From assembly GCF_014642855.1 (NCBI RefSeq), contig NZ_BMJB01000002.1, positions 310,001-374,000 on the forward strand: 64,000 nt of DNA, given 5' to 3'. Below are positions 9,407 to 18,866 of the stretch, in pieces (within the stretch, counting starts at the first letter, position 1; each line of letters opens with the position of its first letter). A model generated the notes under the pieces. The model worked only from the letters and a program-made list of their open reading frames with translations. It made no database searches and had not been told where the DNA came from. The position numbers and the translations under genes were made by a program. This stretch comes from Edaphobacter acidisoli. Lineage in GTDB: Bacteria > Acidobacteriota > Terriglobia > Terriglobales > Acidobacteriaceae.

Positions 9407-10495
9407 TCACGATCTCCGCTTATTCAGATGAACTGTCGATCCCCGGGGAAACCCAGTGGATTCGCGCACAATCAGCGTAGTCGGAATGTTGTATTCGCGT
9501 TTAGCAGAAGCGCCTCCCTCTTCCACATGGGCGCGCAGCGCAGTGAAGGCCGCGCGGGCCAACTCATAACGCGACATCTGGATCGTCGTCAGCGGAGGAA
9601 TAGTCATTTCGGCAATATGGATATCGTCATAGCCAATCACCGAGAGATCATCAGGAACGCGCAGCCCAGCCTGGTAGACCTTGTGCAGCACACCGATTGC
9701 TGTCATATCGTTCGAGCACATCACAGCCGTGGGCATCGTCTTCGTGGCCAACAGCTTTTCCATGGCTGCAGTGCCCCCTTCGAGCGTATGGTCCCCTTCG
9801 ATAATCCACCGCGGATTCTCTGTGATGCCGCACTCCTTCAGCGACTTTGAAAACGCCAGCTCGCGCGAGTGCGCCGAATGTAGCTTCGGCGGCCCGGTAA
9901 TGAAGGCGATGTCCTTGTGCCCCAGCGCAGCCAGGTGCTGCACTCCCTGACGAATCCCGCGATGATAATCAACCTTCAGCAGGCTGATGCCCGGCCGCTC
10001 CGGCGCCACATCGATAAAGACCAGCGGCACCTTGCGCCTGGCGAGTTGCTCCAGCAGCGGCTCTTCGATTCCGAAGGTCATCATCGCGACGCCTTCCACC
10101 TTGCGCTCGATCATGCGCCGCACACAGTGCGCCATGCGTTCCGGATCGTTATTGGTAGAGCTGACTAAAATCTCGAAACCATGCTCGACAGCAATGTCCT
10201 CGAATCCCTGAATCAGCTCAGGAAAGAACGGATTCGTGATCTCCGACACAATAAGGCCAAATAATCGGCTGCGGCCAGAGACCAGCGCGCGCGCCTGCGT
10301 GTTGGGATAATAATCGAGCTCATCGATCACTTCCCACACGCGCTTGGCCAGTTTGGCATTCACCGTAGGCACGCGATTGATGGTGCGTGAAACGGTAGCA
10401 ATCGAGACATTAGCCATCCGCGCAATCGTGCGTATGTCCATGCGTTCCGGTTTGTCACTCTTACGCTTGGTGCGCTTGGCTGATTTGGTGGTCAT
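9407..10495 (-). CDS. LacI-family transcriptional regulator
   Basis: A 362-residue repressor with an N-terminal helix-turn-helix (residues 20-40, IRTIARMANVSIATVSRTIN), hinge helix, and a periplasmic-binding-protein-like effector domain (GLIVSEITNPFFPELIQGFED onward, VIGYDDIHIAEMTIPPLTTI near the C-terminus). The first 18 residues are a lysine/arginine-rich extension; an internal ATG at residue 19 is an alternative start. It lies 61 bases behind araB on the same strand and is probably co-transcribed, so a pentose effector and the operator at 12193 are reasonable guesses, not proven. Confidence 0.93.
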   Translation of the reverse strand: MTTKSAKRTKRKSDKPERMDIRTIARMANVSIATVSRTINRVPTVNAKLAKRVWEVIDELDYYPNTQARALVSGRSRLFGLIVSEITNPFFPELIQGFEDIAVEHGFEILVSSTNNDPERMAHCVRRMIERKVEGVAMMTFGIEEPLLEQLARRKVPLVFIDVAPERPGISLLKVDYHRGIRQGVQHLAALGHKDIAFITGPPKLHSAHSRELAFSKSLKECGITENPRWIIEGDHTLEGGTAAMEKLLATKTMPTAVMCSNDMTAIGVLHKVYQAGLRVPDDLSVIGYDDIHIAEMTIPPLTTIQMSRYELARAAFTALRAHVEEGGASAKREYNIPTTLIVRESTGFPRGSTVHLNKRRS

Positions 10496-10556
10496 TCAGG
10501 TTGGTCTTTAATCTTTGCTTACGAGAATATCCGAAGACATGTTCCTTTCGCTCTGA

Positions 10557-12152
10557 TTAGCGGCTTGCCGCAGCAATTCTTCTTAGCTCTGGTAGTACCA
10601 TCCCGAGCGGCTCCGCCTTGGCTCCGGGCTGCCCCAGCGCAAAGTACGCCTTGCGATACAGCGGATACAGCTGCTCATAAACCGCAACCGCAGCAGGCTG
10701 TGGCGTGTATGTGCGATAGGGGAGGCAGACACTCTTCTGCGCCTCTTCAATCGTCTTGAAGGCGCCCGCCGCCAGCAGCGCAAAGATGCCGGAGCCAAGG
10801 CTGGTCGGCGTTCCATCCGGCACCAGCACAGGCTTATTCAGCACATTGGCGTAGATCTGGTTCAGCACCGCATTGTTCTGCGGAATGCCGCCGGCATTGA
10901 TGACGCGCTCCACCGGAACGCCATGCTCCGCCATCCGCTCCAGAATGATCCGCGTGTGCAGCGCCGTTCCCTCAATCGCTGCGAAGAGCTCATCCTGCGC
11001 GGTATGCAGCAGGTTCCAGCCGAAAGTAACTCCACCCAGCTCTGGATTTACCAGCACCGTGCGATCGCCATTGTCCCAGCTCAGTCGCAGCAACCCGGTC
11101 TGCCCTGCGCGATAGCCTTCAAGCCCCTTCGCCAGCTCGCTGACCTTCACGCCGGCGCGTCGTGCGATGGCCTCAAAGATATCGCCCGTAGCCGAAAGCC
11201 CAGCCTCGATGCCGGTGTAGTCCGGATGCACACTGCCCGGCACCACGCCGCAGACACCAGGCACCAGCTCCGTCTTCTTCGCCATCGCGATGATGCACGT
11301 CGAGGTGCCAACAACATTCACCACATCGCCCTCGCGGCAGCCCGCGCCAATCGCGTCCCAGTGCGCATCGAACGCGCCAACCGGAACAGGAATGCCAGGC
11401 TTCAAGCCCATCTCCGCGGCCCACTTCTCAGAGAGCCCCCCTGAGACCGCATCCGAAGCAAGATACTCGCCGCCAATCTTCGCGCGCACTCCATCAAACA
11501 GCGGATCGACCTTCGAGAGAAACCACTGCGGCGGAAGCCCGTCCCACTTCGGGTTCCACATCCACTTATGCCCCATCGCACAGATGCTGCGCTTCACCTT
11601 CGCAGGATCTGTAACGCCGATCAGCGTAGCCGCAACCATGTCGCAGTGTTCCAGCGCCGTAGCGAAGCGCCCCCGTTTCTCAGGGTTATGTCGGAGCCAG
11701 TGCAGCAGCTTCGCAAAACCCCACTCGTGCGAGTAGACATCGCCGCACCAGTGAATCGCCTCCAGGTCTTCAGCCAGCGCCAGCTCCGTAATCTGCCGCG
11801 CCTCTTTGTGCGCACGATGGTCGCACCACAGATAGTAGTCATCGAGCGGCTGCAGATTCGCATCGACAGGAATCACGCTCGATCCAGTCGTGTCCAGCGC
11901 AATGGCGGCAACATCTTCCCCGTTGACCTTGCCTTTGGCAAGCGCATCTCGCGTCGCGCGAACAAGCGCCTGCATCTGATCCGCGTGTGATTGTGTGGCG
12001 TAATCAGGATCATCGCGCCGCCGCGCCAGCGGATACTCCGCCGAAGCCGTTGCCAGCCGTCCGTGCTCGCTCGAAAGCAAAGTGACGCGCACACTCAGCG
12101 TCCCAAAATCAACTCCTGCAACAACTGCCACGGCTGCTCCTTTGTCATGCAT
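10557..12152 (-). CDS. araB: ribulokinase (FGGY family)
   Basis: Phosphorylates L-ribulose (and related ribuloses/ribitol in some members) to the 5-phosphate in pentose catabolism. The 531-residue protein has the FGGY/ASKHA phosphate-1 motif VAGVDFGTLSVRVTL (residues 11-25), LDTTGSSVIPVD, the substrate-site segment PVGAFDAHWDAIGAG, and the C-terminal GGIPQNNAVLNQIYANVLNK and GSGIFALLAAGAF. The family layout matches AraB; E. coli AraB is about 566 residues. No araA or araD is in the window. A sigma70 promoter and a LacI-type operator lie directly upstream, and the LacI gene follows, forming a self-contained unit. Confidence 0.9.
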   Translation of the reverse strand: MHDKGAAVAVVAGVDFGTLSVRVTLLSSEHGRLATASAEYPLARRRDDPDYATQSHADQMQALVRATRDALAKGKVNGEDVAAIALDTTGSSVIPVDANLQPLDDYYLWCDHRAHKEARQITELALAEDLEAIHWCGDVYSHEWGFAKLLHWLRHNPEKRGRFATALEHCDMVAATLIGVTDPAKVKRSICAMGHKWMWNPKWDGLPPQWFLSKVDPLFDGVRAKIGGEYLASDAVSGGLSEKWAAEMGLKPGIPVPVGAFDAHWDAIGAGCREGDVVNVVGTSTCIIAMAKKTELVPGVCGVVPGSVHPDYTGIEAGLSATGDIFEAIARRAGVKVSELAKGLEGYRAGQTGLLRLSWDNGDRTVLVNPELGGVTFGWNLLHTAQDELFAAIEGTALHTRIILERMAEHGVPVERVINAGGIPQNNAVLNQIYANVLNKPVLVPDGTPTSLGSGIFALLAAGAFKTIEEAQKSVCLPYRTYTPQPAAVAVYEQLYPLYRKAYFALGQPGAKAEPLGMVLPELRRIAAASR

Positions 12153-12192
12153 GCGACCCCGCTGTCAGGAAAAGCAGCGGGCCAGGGGAATT

Positions 12193-12208
12193 GAGAAATC
12201 GTTTACTC
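12193..12208. promoter_or_regulatory. LacI-family-type operator
   Basis: GAGAAATCGTTTACTC is a 16-base imperfect palindrome (12 of 16 positions symmetric) with the central CG dyad typical of LacI/GalR operators. It overlaps the expected +1 region of the araB promoter, 41 bases before the araB start, where a bound repressor would block transcription. The LacI protein encoded behind araB is the natural candidate. Confidence 0.6.
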
Positions 12209-12217
12209 TTGACTGCC

Positions 12218-12246
12218 TTTCTATCGATTCCTTACTTTGTTGTCAA
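12218..12246 (-). promoter_or_regulatory. sigma70-type promoter of araB
   Basis: Read on the - strand: TTGACA (12246-12241), a 17-base spacer, TAGAAA (12223-12218, four of six TATAAT positions). The -35 is a perfect consensus and the spacing is optimal. Confidence 0.6.
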
Positions 12247-12306
12247 TGCAATCAGCCTGCGCAACGCTCGCACTCCCCCCAGAAGAATCACGCGTAGCCT
12301 GTTTTT

Positions 12307-12320
12307 AATCATGCCTGATT
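12307..12320. promoter_or_regulatory. inverted repeat upstream of kdgD
   Basis: AATCATGCCTGATT: arms AATCA/TGATT around TGCC, 36 bases before the kdgD start. This is a plausible binding site for a sugar-acid regulator (GntR or IclR type), but no such regulator is encoded next to the operon. Confidence 0.35.
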
Positions 12321-12356
12321 TAGTATCAAGAGCGTACCAAAGGAGAGCCATACCGC

Positions 12357-13271
12357 ATGCAGAAGATGTCCCCCGCCGAAATGGCAAAGAAGATTGGCGA
12401 AGGCCTGCTCTCTTTCCCCGTCACCCACTTCACCCGCGACTTCGCCTTCGACGAAGCCCCATACCGCCAACACATCGCCTGGCTCCTGGAGCACAACCCC
12501 GCCGGGCTCTTCGCCGCAGGCGGCACAGGTGAATTCTTCTCCCTCACCCTCGACGAGTTCTCCCGCGTCGTCTCAGCAGCCGTGCGCGAAACCGCCGGGC
12601 GCGTCCCCGTACTCGCCGGCTGCGGCTACGGCACAGCCATGGCGAAGCAGTTCGCCGCCGCAGCCGAGAGCGCAGGCGCCGACGGCCTCCTGCTCATGCC
12701 GCCCTATCTCGTCAACGCCGACCCTACCGGCCTGCTCGCCCACGCCGAAGCCGTCTGCGCCTCCACCAAGCTCGGCGTCATCTTCTACAACCGCGACAAC
12801 GCCATCATCGACGACACCATGCTTGCCCGCCTCGCCGAGCGCTGCCCCAACCTCGTCGGCTTCAAAGACGGCCACGGCGACATTGAGCTGATGACGCGCA
12901 TCTACGCCCGCCTCGGCGACCGCCTCACCTACATCGGCGGCCTGCCCACAGCCGAAACCTTCGCGCTGCCGTACCTCGAAATGGGCGTGACAACGTACTC
13001 CTCGGCTATCTTCAACTTCCTGCCCAGCTTCGCGCAGCAGTTCTACGCCGCCGTGCGCAGCCGCGACCGAGAGAAGGTCTACGCAGGCCTCCGCGAATTC
13101 GTCCTGCCGTACATCGCCATCCGCAACCGGCGCAAAGGCTACGCGGTCTCCATCGTGAAGGCAGGCCTCACCGCCGTGGGACGCCCCGCGGGCCCAGTGC
13201 GCACCCCGCTGGTCGATCTCAACGAGCAGGAGCTTGCCGACCTGAAGAAGCTGATCGGAGACCGCTCCTGA
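12357..13271 (+). CDS. kdgD: 5-dehydro-4-deoxyglucarate dehydratase
   Basis: Dehydrates and decarboxylates 5-keto-4-deoxy-D-glucarate to 2-oxoglutarate semialdehyde. DHDPS/NAL-type (beta/alpha)8 barrel of 304 residues, the usual KdgD length. Schiff-base Lys170 in VGFKDGHGD and Tyr144 in VIFYNRDNA are in place; GGTGEFFSL (55-63) is the carboxylate-binding loop, and FKDGHGD distinguishes KdgD from DapA (KESSGN). AAGGAG precedes the ATG by about 11 bases. It is first in an operon with a transporter and both aldarate dehydratases, which confirms the assignment. Confidence 0.95.
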   Translation: MQKMSPAEMAKKIGEGLLSFPVTHFTRDFAFDEAPYRQHIAWLLEHNPAGLFAAGGTGEFFSLTLDEFSRVVSAAVRETAGRVPVLAGCGYGTAMAKQFAAAAESAGADGLLLMPPYLVNADPTGLLAHAEAVCASTKLGVIFYNRDNAIIDDTMLARLAERCPNLVGFKDGHGDIELMTRIYARLGDRLTYIGGLPTAETFALPYLEMGVTTYSSAIFNFLPSFAQQFYAAVRSRDREKVYAGLREFVLPYIAIRNRRKGYAVSIVKAGLTAVGRPAGPVRTPLVDLNEQELADLKKLIGDRS

Positions 13272-13333
13272 GCAGTCTCCCCATCAACGCCGGCCCGACG
13301 AAGCGCACGCGCATACGGTATCTCATCGTCGCC

Positions 13334-14632
13334 ATGCTCTTCGCCGCCAGTGCCTTCAGCTACGGCGACCGCGTCGCGTTGTCCATTGCAGGCGTCTCCA
13401 TCTCGCGCGACCTTCACCTGAATGCACTCCGCCTCGGCTATCTCTTCTCCGGATTCAGTTGGGCCTACGTCGCAGGGCAACTCCCCGCCGGCGGCCTGCT
13501 CGATCGCTACGGCTCCAAGCGCGTCTACGGAACCAGCATCGTCCTCTGGTCGCTGTGCGCGCTGCTGGTGGGCTTCGCAGGATACCTCCCCGCAGCCATC
13601 GCCTTCTCGGTCATCTTCGGCCTCCGTCTGCTCTCCGGACTCGCGCAGTCGCCCGTCTTTCCCGGCAACGGCCGCATCGTAGCAAGCTGGTTCCCAACCG
13701 CGGAGCGCGGCACCGCCTCTGCAATCTTCAACTCGTCGCAGTACTTCGCCCTCGTTCTCTTTGGACCCATCATGGGCTGGATCGTCCATATCAGCGGCTG
13801 GAAGCAGTGCTTCTGGTTCCTGGGCGCGTTAGGCTTCGTGCTGGTCTACTTGTGGTCCAAAGTGATCCACGGCGTCAAAGACCATCCACGCATCAATCAG
13901 GCCGAGATCGACTTCATCGAGCAAGGCGGCGGCCTCACCAACATCGACTTCCGCGCAGGCAAAGCGCAGAAGCCCGCAAACCGCCTCACCTGGTCCGCCG
14001 TGAAGATGCTCCTGAGCAATCGTATGCTGGTCGGCATCTATCTCGGCCAGTACTGCATCACCACGTTGACGTGGTTCTTCCTCACCTGGTTCCCGGTCTA
14101 TCTCTATGAGGCGCGCCACATGTCGATCGTCAAAGTCGGCATCATGGCCGCGCTGCCCGCGCTCTGTGGCTCCATCGGTGGTATCCTCGGCGGCGTCGTC
14201 TCCGACAAGCTCCTGCGCATGGGCCACTCGCTGACATTCGCCCGCAAGGTCCCCATCGTCTCGGGAATGCTGCTCGCCGTCACCATGCTCGGCTGCAACT
14301 ACACCAACACGCAGTGGCTCGTCATGGTGCTCCTGTCGTTCGCCTTCTTCGGCAAAGGCTTCGGCGCGCTCGGCTGGACGGTCATCGCCGACACCTCGCC
14401 AAAGCCGCTGATCGGCATCAACGGCGGGCTATTTAATTTGATAGGCAACCTTGCAGGCGTCACCACGCCCATCGTCATCGGCTACATCGTCAAACGCACC
14501 GGCTCCTTCAACGACGCGCTCATCTTCGTCGCGGCCACCGCCGTCATGGCCATCGTCGCGTACCTGCCCATCGTCGGCGAGATCAAGCGCGTCGACTTCG
14601 ACCTTCCAGAGCCATCAGGCGGTGCCGCATGA
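13334..14632 (+). CDS. MFS transporter, glucarate/galactarate (GudP-like)
   Basis: A major facilitator of the anion:cation symporter group, with 12 predicted helices. The N-terminal [17 protein letters not shown] motif and the helix 2-3 loop [14 protein letters not shown] match sugar-acid importers (GudP, GarP, ExuT). From the ATG at 13334 the protein has 432 residues but helix 1 is cut short: the frame stays open upstream and encodes TKRTRIRYLIVA just before this ATG, as the family expects. The only plausible upstream start seen is a CTG at 13268 overlapping the kdgD stop (CTGA), so the true N-terminus may be 22 residues longer. It overlaps gudD by ATGA. Confidence 0.9.
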   Translation: MLFAASAFSYGDRVALSIAGVSISRDLHLNALRLGYLFSGFSWAYVAGQLPAGGLLDRYGSKRVYGTSIVLWSLCALLVGFAGYLPAAIAFSVIFGLRLLSGLAQSPVFPGNGRIVASWFPTAERGTASAIFNSSQYFALVLFGPIMGWIVHISGWKQCFWFLGALGFVLVYLWSKVIHGVKDHPRINQAEIDFIEQGGGLTNIDFRAGKAQKPANRLTWSAVKMLLSNRMLVGIYLGQYCITTLTWFFLTWFPVYLYEARHMSIVKVGIMAALPALCGSIGGILGGVVSDKLLRMGHSLTFARKVPIVSGMLLAVTMLGCNYTNTQWLVMVLLSFAFFGKGFGALGWTVIADTSPKPLIGINGGLFNLIGNLAGVTTPIVIGYIVKRTGSFNDALIFVAATAVMAIVAYLPIVGEIKRVDFDLPEPSGGAA

Positions 14633-15984
14633 TCGACCCCGGCAATCTCACCGACAATCTCAAGGGAACGCCTCAAGTCAAAACCATGCGCGTCATCCCG
14701 GTCGCCGGACACGACAGCATGTTGCTCAACCTCAGCGGAGCGCACGCGCCCTTCTTCACTCGCAACCTCGTCATCCTCACCGACAGCGCCGGCCACACCG
14801 GAGTAGGAGAAGTCCCCGGCGGAGAAAAAATCCGCAACGTCCTCGAAGACAGCCGCGTGCTCGTCGAAGGCCAGTCCATCGCGGCGTACCAGCAGATTCT
14901 CAACACCGTGCAGCAGCGCTTCGGAGACCGCGACGCAGAGGGCCGCGGCCTCCAGACCTTCGATCTGCGCACGACAGTCCACGCCGTCACGGCCATTGAG
15001 TGCGCGCTGCTCGACCTGCTCGGCCAGTTCCTCGGCGTGTCCGTTGCCGCCTTGCTAGGCGAAGGCCAGCAGCGCACCCACGTCGACGTTCTCGGCTACC
15101 TCTTCTTCATCGGCGACAGAAAGAAGACCGATCTCCCCTATCAAAGCGGCGAACACGCAGACGACGAATGGCTGCGTCTGCGCCACGAAGAAGCGCTCTC
15201 CACCGAATCCATCCTGCGCCTCGCCGAAGCCGCACAAGCCCGCTACGGCTTCCACGACTTCAAGCTCAAAGGCGGCGTCTTCCCCGGCGCAAAAGAGATG
15301 GAAGCCGCAACCGCACTCGCCGAGCGCTTCCCCCAGGCCCGCATCACGCTCGACCCCAACGGGGCCTGGTCGCTCGACGAAGCCATCTCCCTCTGCACCG
15401 GCAAGCGCGAAGTCCTCGCCTACGCCGAAGACCCGTGCGGAGCCGAACAAGGCTTCTCCGGCCGCGAGATCATGGCCGAGTTTCGCCACGCCACCGGCCT
15501 CCCCACGGCAACCAACATGATCGCCACCAACTGGCGCGAGCTCAAGCACGCAGCCGAGTTGAGAGCCGTCGACATCCCTCTCGCCGACCCACACTTCTGG
15601 ACCATGCAGGGCGCCGTGCGCGTAGCGCAGTTCTGCCGCGACTGGGGCATGACGTGGGGCTCGCACTCCAACAACCACTTCGACATCTCGCTTGCAATGT
15701 TCACCCACGTCGCCGCCGCCGCACCCGGAAAGATCACCGCCATCGACACGCACTGGATCTGGCAGGACGGCCAGCGCCTCACCCAAAATCCGCTCGTCAT
15801 AGCCGATGGCAAAATCACAGTTCCGCAAACCCCAGGCCTCGGCGTCGAGTTGGACATGCAGCAGGTCGAAGCCGCACACCGTCTCTACCAACAGGAAGGC
15901 CTCGGTGCACGCGACGACGCGAAGGCAATGCAATATCTCCGCCCCGGCTGGAAGTTCAACCCCAAGCGCCCCTGCCTCGCTTGA
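14629..15984 (+). CDS. gudD: glucarate dehydratase
   Basis: Converts D-glucarate (and L-idarate) to 5-keto-4-deoxyglucarate. Enolase-superfamily protein of 451 residues with the KxK general base pair Lys212/Lys214 in FKLKGG, metal ligands Asp242 (LDPNGAW) and Glu267 (AEDPCG), Asn296 (TNM) and the catalytic His346 in [11 protein letters not shown]. These correspond one for one to the E. coli GudD set. The start overlaps the transporter stop (ATGA), implying translational coupling. A 17-bp tandem duplication spans its stop codon. Confidence 0.97.
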   Translation: MIDPGNLTDNLKGTPQVKTMRVIPVAGHDSMLLNLSGAHAPFFTRNLVILTDSAGHTGVGEVPGGEKIRNVLEDSRVLVEGQSIAAYQQILNTVQQRFGDRDAEGRGLQTFDLRTTVHAVTAIECALLDLLGQFLGVSVAALLGEGQQRTHVDVLGYLFFIGDRKKTDLPYQSGEHADDEWLRLRHEEALSTESILRLAEAAQARYGFHDFKLKGGVFPGAKEMEAATALAERFPQARITLDPNGAWSLDEAISLCTGKREVLAYAEDPCGAEQGFSGREIMAEFRHATGLPTATNMIATNWRELKHAAELRAVDIPLADPHFWTMQGAVRVAQFCRDWGMTWGSHSNNHFDISLAMFTHVAAAAPGKITAIDTHWIWQDGQRLTQNPLVIADGKITVPQTPGLGVELDMQQVEAAHRLYQQEGLGARDDAKAMQYLRPGWKFNPKRPCLA

Positions 15985-16008
15985 TGCAATCCCTCGCCTG
16001 ATGCAATC
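15975..16008 (+). repeat. 17-bp tandem direct duplication across the gudD stop
   Basis: CCTCGCTTGATGCAATC at 15975-15991 is repeated as CCTCGCCTGATGCAATC at 15992-16008, 16 of 17 bases identical. The first copy carries the gudD stop. The second lies in the gudD-garD spacer and is out of frame with it. Probably a slippage duplication. Confidence 0.85.
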
Positions 16009-16035
16009 TTTCGAGCATAGGAAGAAGATGGTCTC

Positions 16036-17589
16036 ATGAACCACCCGCAGCCCGACCGTCCCCGTTCGCTTCGCATGGACCCGCGCGACAACGTCGCAAT
16101 CGTTGTAAACGCCGGCGGCCTGCGCGAAGGCGCACAGCTCGAAGGCGGACTCACCCTGACAGAGCCAGTCCCCGAAGCCCACAAGTTCGCACTCAACGAC
16201 CTGCCGCAAGGCGCACCCATCATCCGCTATGGAGTCACCATCGGCTACGCAACACGCGCAATCCAGCGCGGCAGTTGGGTGCACGAAGGCCTCATCACCC
16301 TCCCCGAAGCCCCCGCTCTCGATTCGCTCCCACTCGCAACCGAGACCCCAAAGCCCCAGCCTCCACTCGAAGGCTATACCTTCCAGGGGTATCGCAACCC
16401 CGACGGCACAGCCGGCACAAAAAACATCCTCGCCATCAGCACCACCGTGCAATGCGTCTCTTCGAGCGTCGAGTACGCCATACGCCGCATCAAGGCCGAG
16501 CTTCTCCCGCGCTACCCCAACGTAGACGACGTCGTCGCCATCACGCACAACTACGGCTGCGGCGTCGCCATCAACGCACCCGGCGCCGAGATCCCCATCC
16601 GCACCCTCGGCAATCTCGCCCTCAACCCAAACCTCGGCGGCGAACCGCTCGTCGTCAGCCTCGGCTGCGAAAAAATGCAGCCCTCGCGCATGTTACCCGC
16701 GAGCAAGCTTCCCGTGCTCCGCGAAGAGTCCTACGTCATGCGCTTTCAGGACGAAGAGTATCGCGGCTTCGGCGACATCATCGCCGCCATCATGCAGATG
16801 GCCGAGAAGCGCCTCGACCGCCTCAACCAGCGCCGCCGCGTCACCTGTCCCGCATCCGATCTCGTCGTCGGCCTGCAATGCGGAGGCAGCGACGCATTCT
16901 CCGGAGCCACAGCAAATCCCGCAGTAGGCTTCGCCAGCGACCTGCTCGTACGCGCCGGAGCAACCGTGATGTTCTCCGAAGTCACCGAAGTCCGCGACGC
17001 CATCGATCTACTCACCGCCCGCGCCGCCGACGAATCCGTCGCGCGCGAACTCGTCCGCCAGATGCACTGGTACGACGCCTACCTCGGCCGCGGAGACGCA
17101 GACCGCAGCGCCAATCCCACACCCGGCAACAAGGAAGGCGGCCTCGCCAACATCGTCGAAAAATCCCTCGGCTCCATCGCCAAAGCCGGAACCAGCGCAA
17201 TAACCGGCGTCTTCGGCCCCGGCGAACGCGTCACAAAAAAAGGCCTCATCTTCGCCGCCACACCCGCAAGCGACTTCATCTGCGGCACGTTGCAGCTCGC
17301 CGCATCGATGAACATGCACATCTTCACCACAGGGCGCGGAACACCCTACGGCCTGGCGATGGCGCCAGTCATCAAAGTCGCCTCACGCACCGAGCTCGCC
17401 CAGCGCTGGCCCGACCTGATCGACCTCGACGCAGGAAGAATTGCGACAGGCCACGCGACCATCGAAGAAATAGGATGGGAGCTCTTCCGCATGGTCCTCG
17501 AAGTCGCCAGCGGCAACCAGCAGACCTGGGCCGACCACTGGGGCCTGCACAACGACTTCGCCCTCTTCAATCCAGCCCCAGTGACCTAG
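16036..17589 (+). CDS. garD: galactarate dehydratase
   Basis: Dehydrates galactarate (mucate) to 5-keto-4-deoxyglucarate, giving the same intermediate as GudD. The 517-residue protein has the UxaA/GarD two-domain layout: a small N-terminal SAF-like domain (to about residue 105), then the catalytic part with [50 protein letters not shown] and [10 protein letters not shown]. Conserved Cys/His residues are those expected for the iron-dependent enzyme. AGGAAG lies upstream of ATG. Last gene of the aldarate operon; the 2-oxoglutarate-semialdehyde dehydrogenase needed to finish the pathway is not here. Confidence 0.95.
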   Translation: MNHPQPDRPRSLRMDPRDNVAIVVNAGGLREGAQLEGGLTLTEPVPEAHKFALNDLPQGAPIIRYGVTIGYATRAIQRGSWVHEGLITLPEAPALDSLPLATETPKPQPPLEGYTFQGYRNPDGTAGTKNILAISTTVQCVSSSVEYAIRRIKAELLPRYPNVDDVVAITHNYGCGVAINAPGAEIPIRTLGNLALNPNLGGEPLVVSLGCEKMQPSRMLPASKLPVLREESYVMRFQDEEYRGFGDIIAAIMQMAEKRLDRLNQRRRVTCPASDLVVGLQCGGSDAFSGATANPAVGFASDLLVRAGATVMFSEVTEVRDAIDLLTARAADESVARELVRQMHWYDAYLGRGDADRSANPTPGNKEGGLANIVEKSLGSIAKAGTSAITGVFGPGERVTKKGLIFAATPASDFICGTLQLAASMNMHIFTTGRGTPYGLAMAPVIKVASRTELAQRWPDLIDLDAGRIATGHATIEEIGWELFRMVLEVASGNQQTWADHWGLHNDFALFNPAPVT

Positions 17590-17614
17590 ACCTGGATTGG
17601 ATGAGGACGCGCCG

Positions 17615-18334
17615 CTAATGCGAAGCAGTCCCCGATTGCGAACCCTGCGAGCCAGTCTGCGAATTAGTTGACGACGCCTTCGTAGAAGAAGCAGCAGGTT
17701 TTGTCGTCGATTTCGTCGATTTTCTATGAGTCCTGCGTCGGGTGGTCGCCGTGTGGGTCACAGTGGGGCAGGGCACAGCAACAGGCTTCGGAGCCGCCGC
17801 AGCCGCGCGCGCATTCGCTTCAAGCACATGCACCCGCTGCTCACGAGCAGCCGCGGCGGTCTGCATCCGCTCGCCCAGTGCGCGTCTCCCGTTTTCAAGC
17901 GAGGTCAGCGCCCGGTTAAGAGCCGCTCCCTGGTCTGCCGGGGCCGACATGCGCCCAATCTCCGTCACGCGCAGCAGCACATCGTAAAGCGCTTCGATGT
18001 TTCGATAAGCAGGCAGAACCGCGACAACCGAATCAGGTGTACGGTCGGCAGTCGCCAGCAGCGGCGGCAGCGTATTGGTCAGGTCGTGCTGTATGGAGCT
18101 AACGTTCGACGCCGTCTCCTGCTTCATTGCGCCTGTCAGCTTCCACTTCTCCGGCCGCAACCCGTCCAGCGCGTTCCCAACATCACTCAGCGGCTGCTGC
18201 ATGATGGCCGATGCGGTCGTTGTCTGGGGCGCCGCAGGTGCAGGACTAGCCGCCGTCTGGGCAGACTGCGCCGCGCAACTAGCGGCAACGAGCATAAGCG
18301 GCAAAACGAAGAAGTGCTTTCCTGTACATTTCAT
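17615..18334 (-). CDS. exported Ala/Ser/Thr-rich protein of unknown function
   Basis: A 239-residue protein starting at MKCTGKHFFVLP, with a signal peptide whose core ends in LMLVAASC; the cysteine could be lipidated, but the lipobox is poor. The frame is open upstream to 18595, but that part is basic and precedes the signal peptide, so it is unlikely to be coding. The middle has a helical region rich in Leu/Arg/Ala (about 75-180) with coiled-coil character, and the C-terminus is a low-complexity Lys/Thr/Ser tail (RRRTHRKSTKSTT and after). It converges with garD, 25 bases apart. No family recognised. Confidence 0.75.
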   Translation of the reverse strand: MKCTGKHFFVLPLMLVAASCAAQSAQTAASPAPAAPQTTTASAIMQQPLSDVGNALDGLRPEKWKLTGAMKQETASNVSSIQHDLTNTLPPLLATADRTPDSVVAVLPAYRNIEALYDVLLRVTEIGRMSAPADQGAALNRALTSLENGRRALGERMQTAAAAREQRVHVLEANARAAAAAPKPVAVPCPTVTHTATTRRRTHRKSTKSTTKPAASSTKASSTNSQTGSQGSQSGTASH

Positions 18335-18866
18335 CAAAGATTTCTGTCTCCATTCGTCTCCAATGCCGCCACTGCGACGGAGAAGACGCATCGTTCTAGT
18401 TAGTGTTAGCGGTCTCTCGTTTTTGATGCCAGCAGAGCGTCTCCGCGTTATTCCATTCCAACCTAAAGCATCTCGCTGAAAATGTCCGCTCACCGGAACC
18501 CGCACGAGAGATTTGTGCCGAATTTCGGTCACCCGTGCGGGCATCGAGTAGTCGCCTTTTCTCAAAGGCCAACGCCGCCCCAAACAATTCCGCACCTCAA
18601 ACTGCTGTACCGAAATGCGGAATTTCCGGCCTCATAGGTAGAACCAATTGGAAATCAAATAAGCAGAGATGAGAAGGCGGCGGTCGGTCCATCCTGCAAG
18701 TAATTGATAAATAGAGGATTAATCGAGAGTGAAAACAAAATTCATTTTCAGCGAAAATTTGAAATTAACTTTCACAAACTGCTTGACACATCCGCATTGC
18801 ACCGATGTAATTCCGGTTCATCGACAACCTTTTCGCTAAAAACTGCCGAATTTATTGGAGTGCCCC
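18335..18866. other. 532-base intergenic region upstream of the TonB receptor
   Basis: The first part (to about 18640) is GC-rich with no gene I can support. The second part is distinctly AT-rich and regulatory-looking. It holds a perfect inverted repeat ATTTTC-AGC-GAAAAT at 18744-18758 and the consensus-like promoter annotated at 18783. A related TTTTCGCTAAAA lies near 18831. Confidence 0.5.
18783..18811 (+). promoter_or_regulatory. sigma70-type promoter of the TonB-dependent receptor
   Basis: TTGACA (18783-18788), a 17-base spacer, TGTAAT (18806-18811). Expected start near 18818, giving a leader of about 50 bases to the ATG at 18867. The inverted repeat at 18744-18758 lies just upstream of the -35. 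Confidence 0.65.

Noticed and set aside
15055..16548. 497-codon - strand frame across gudD and garD
   Set aside because: It crosses two well-supported genes and reads as Gly/Val/Ala-rich low-complexity sequence typical of antisense frames.
17615..18595. Longer 326-codon version of the exported protein
   Set aside because: The signal peptide begins at the internal ATG at 18334; residues before it are basic and lie upstream of the export signal.
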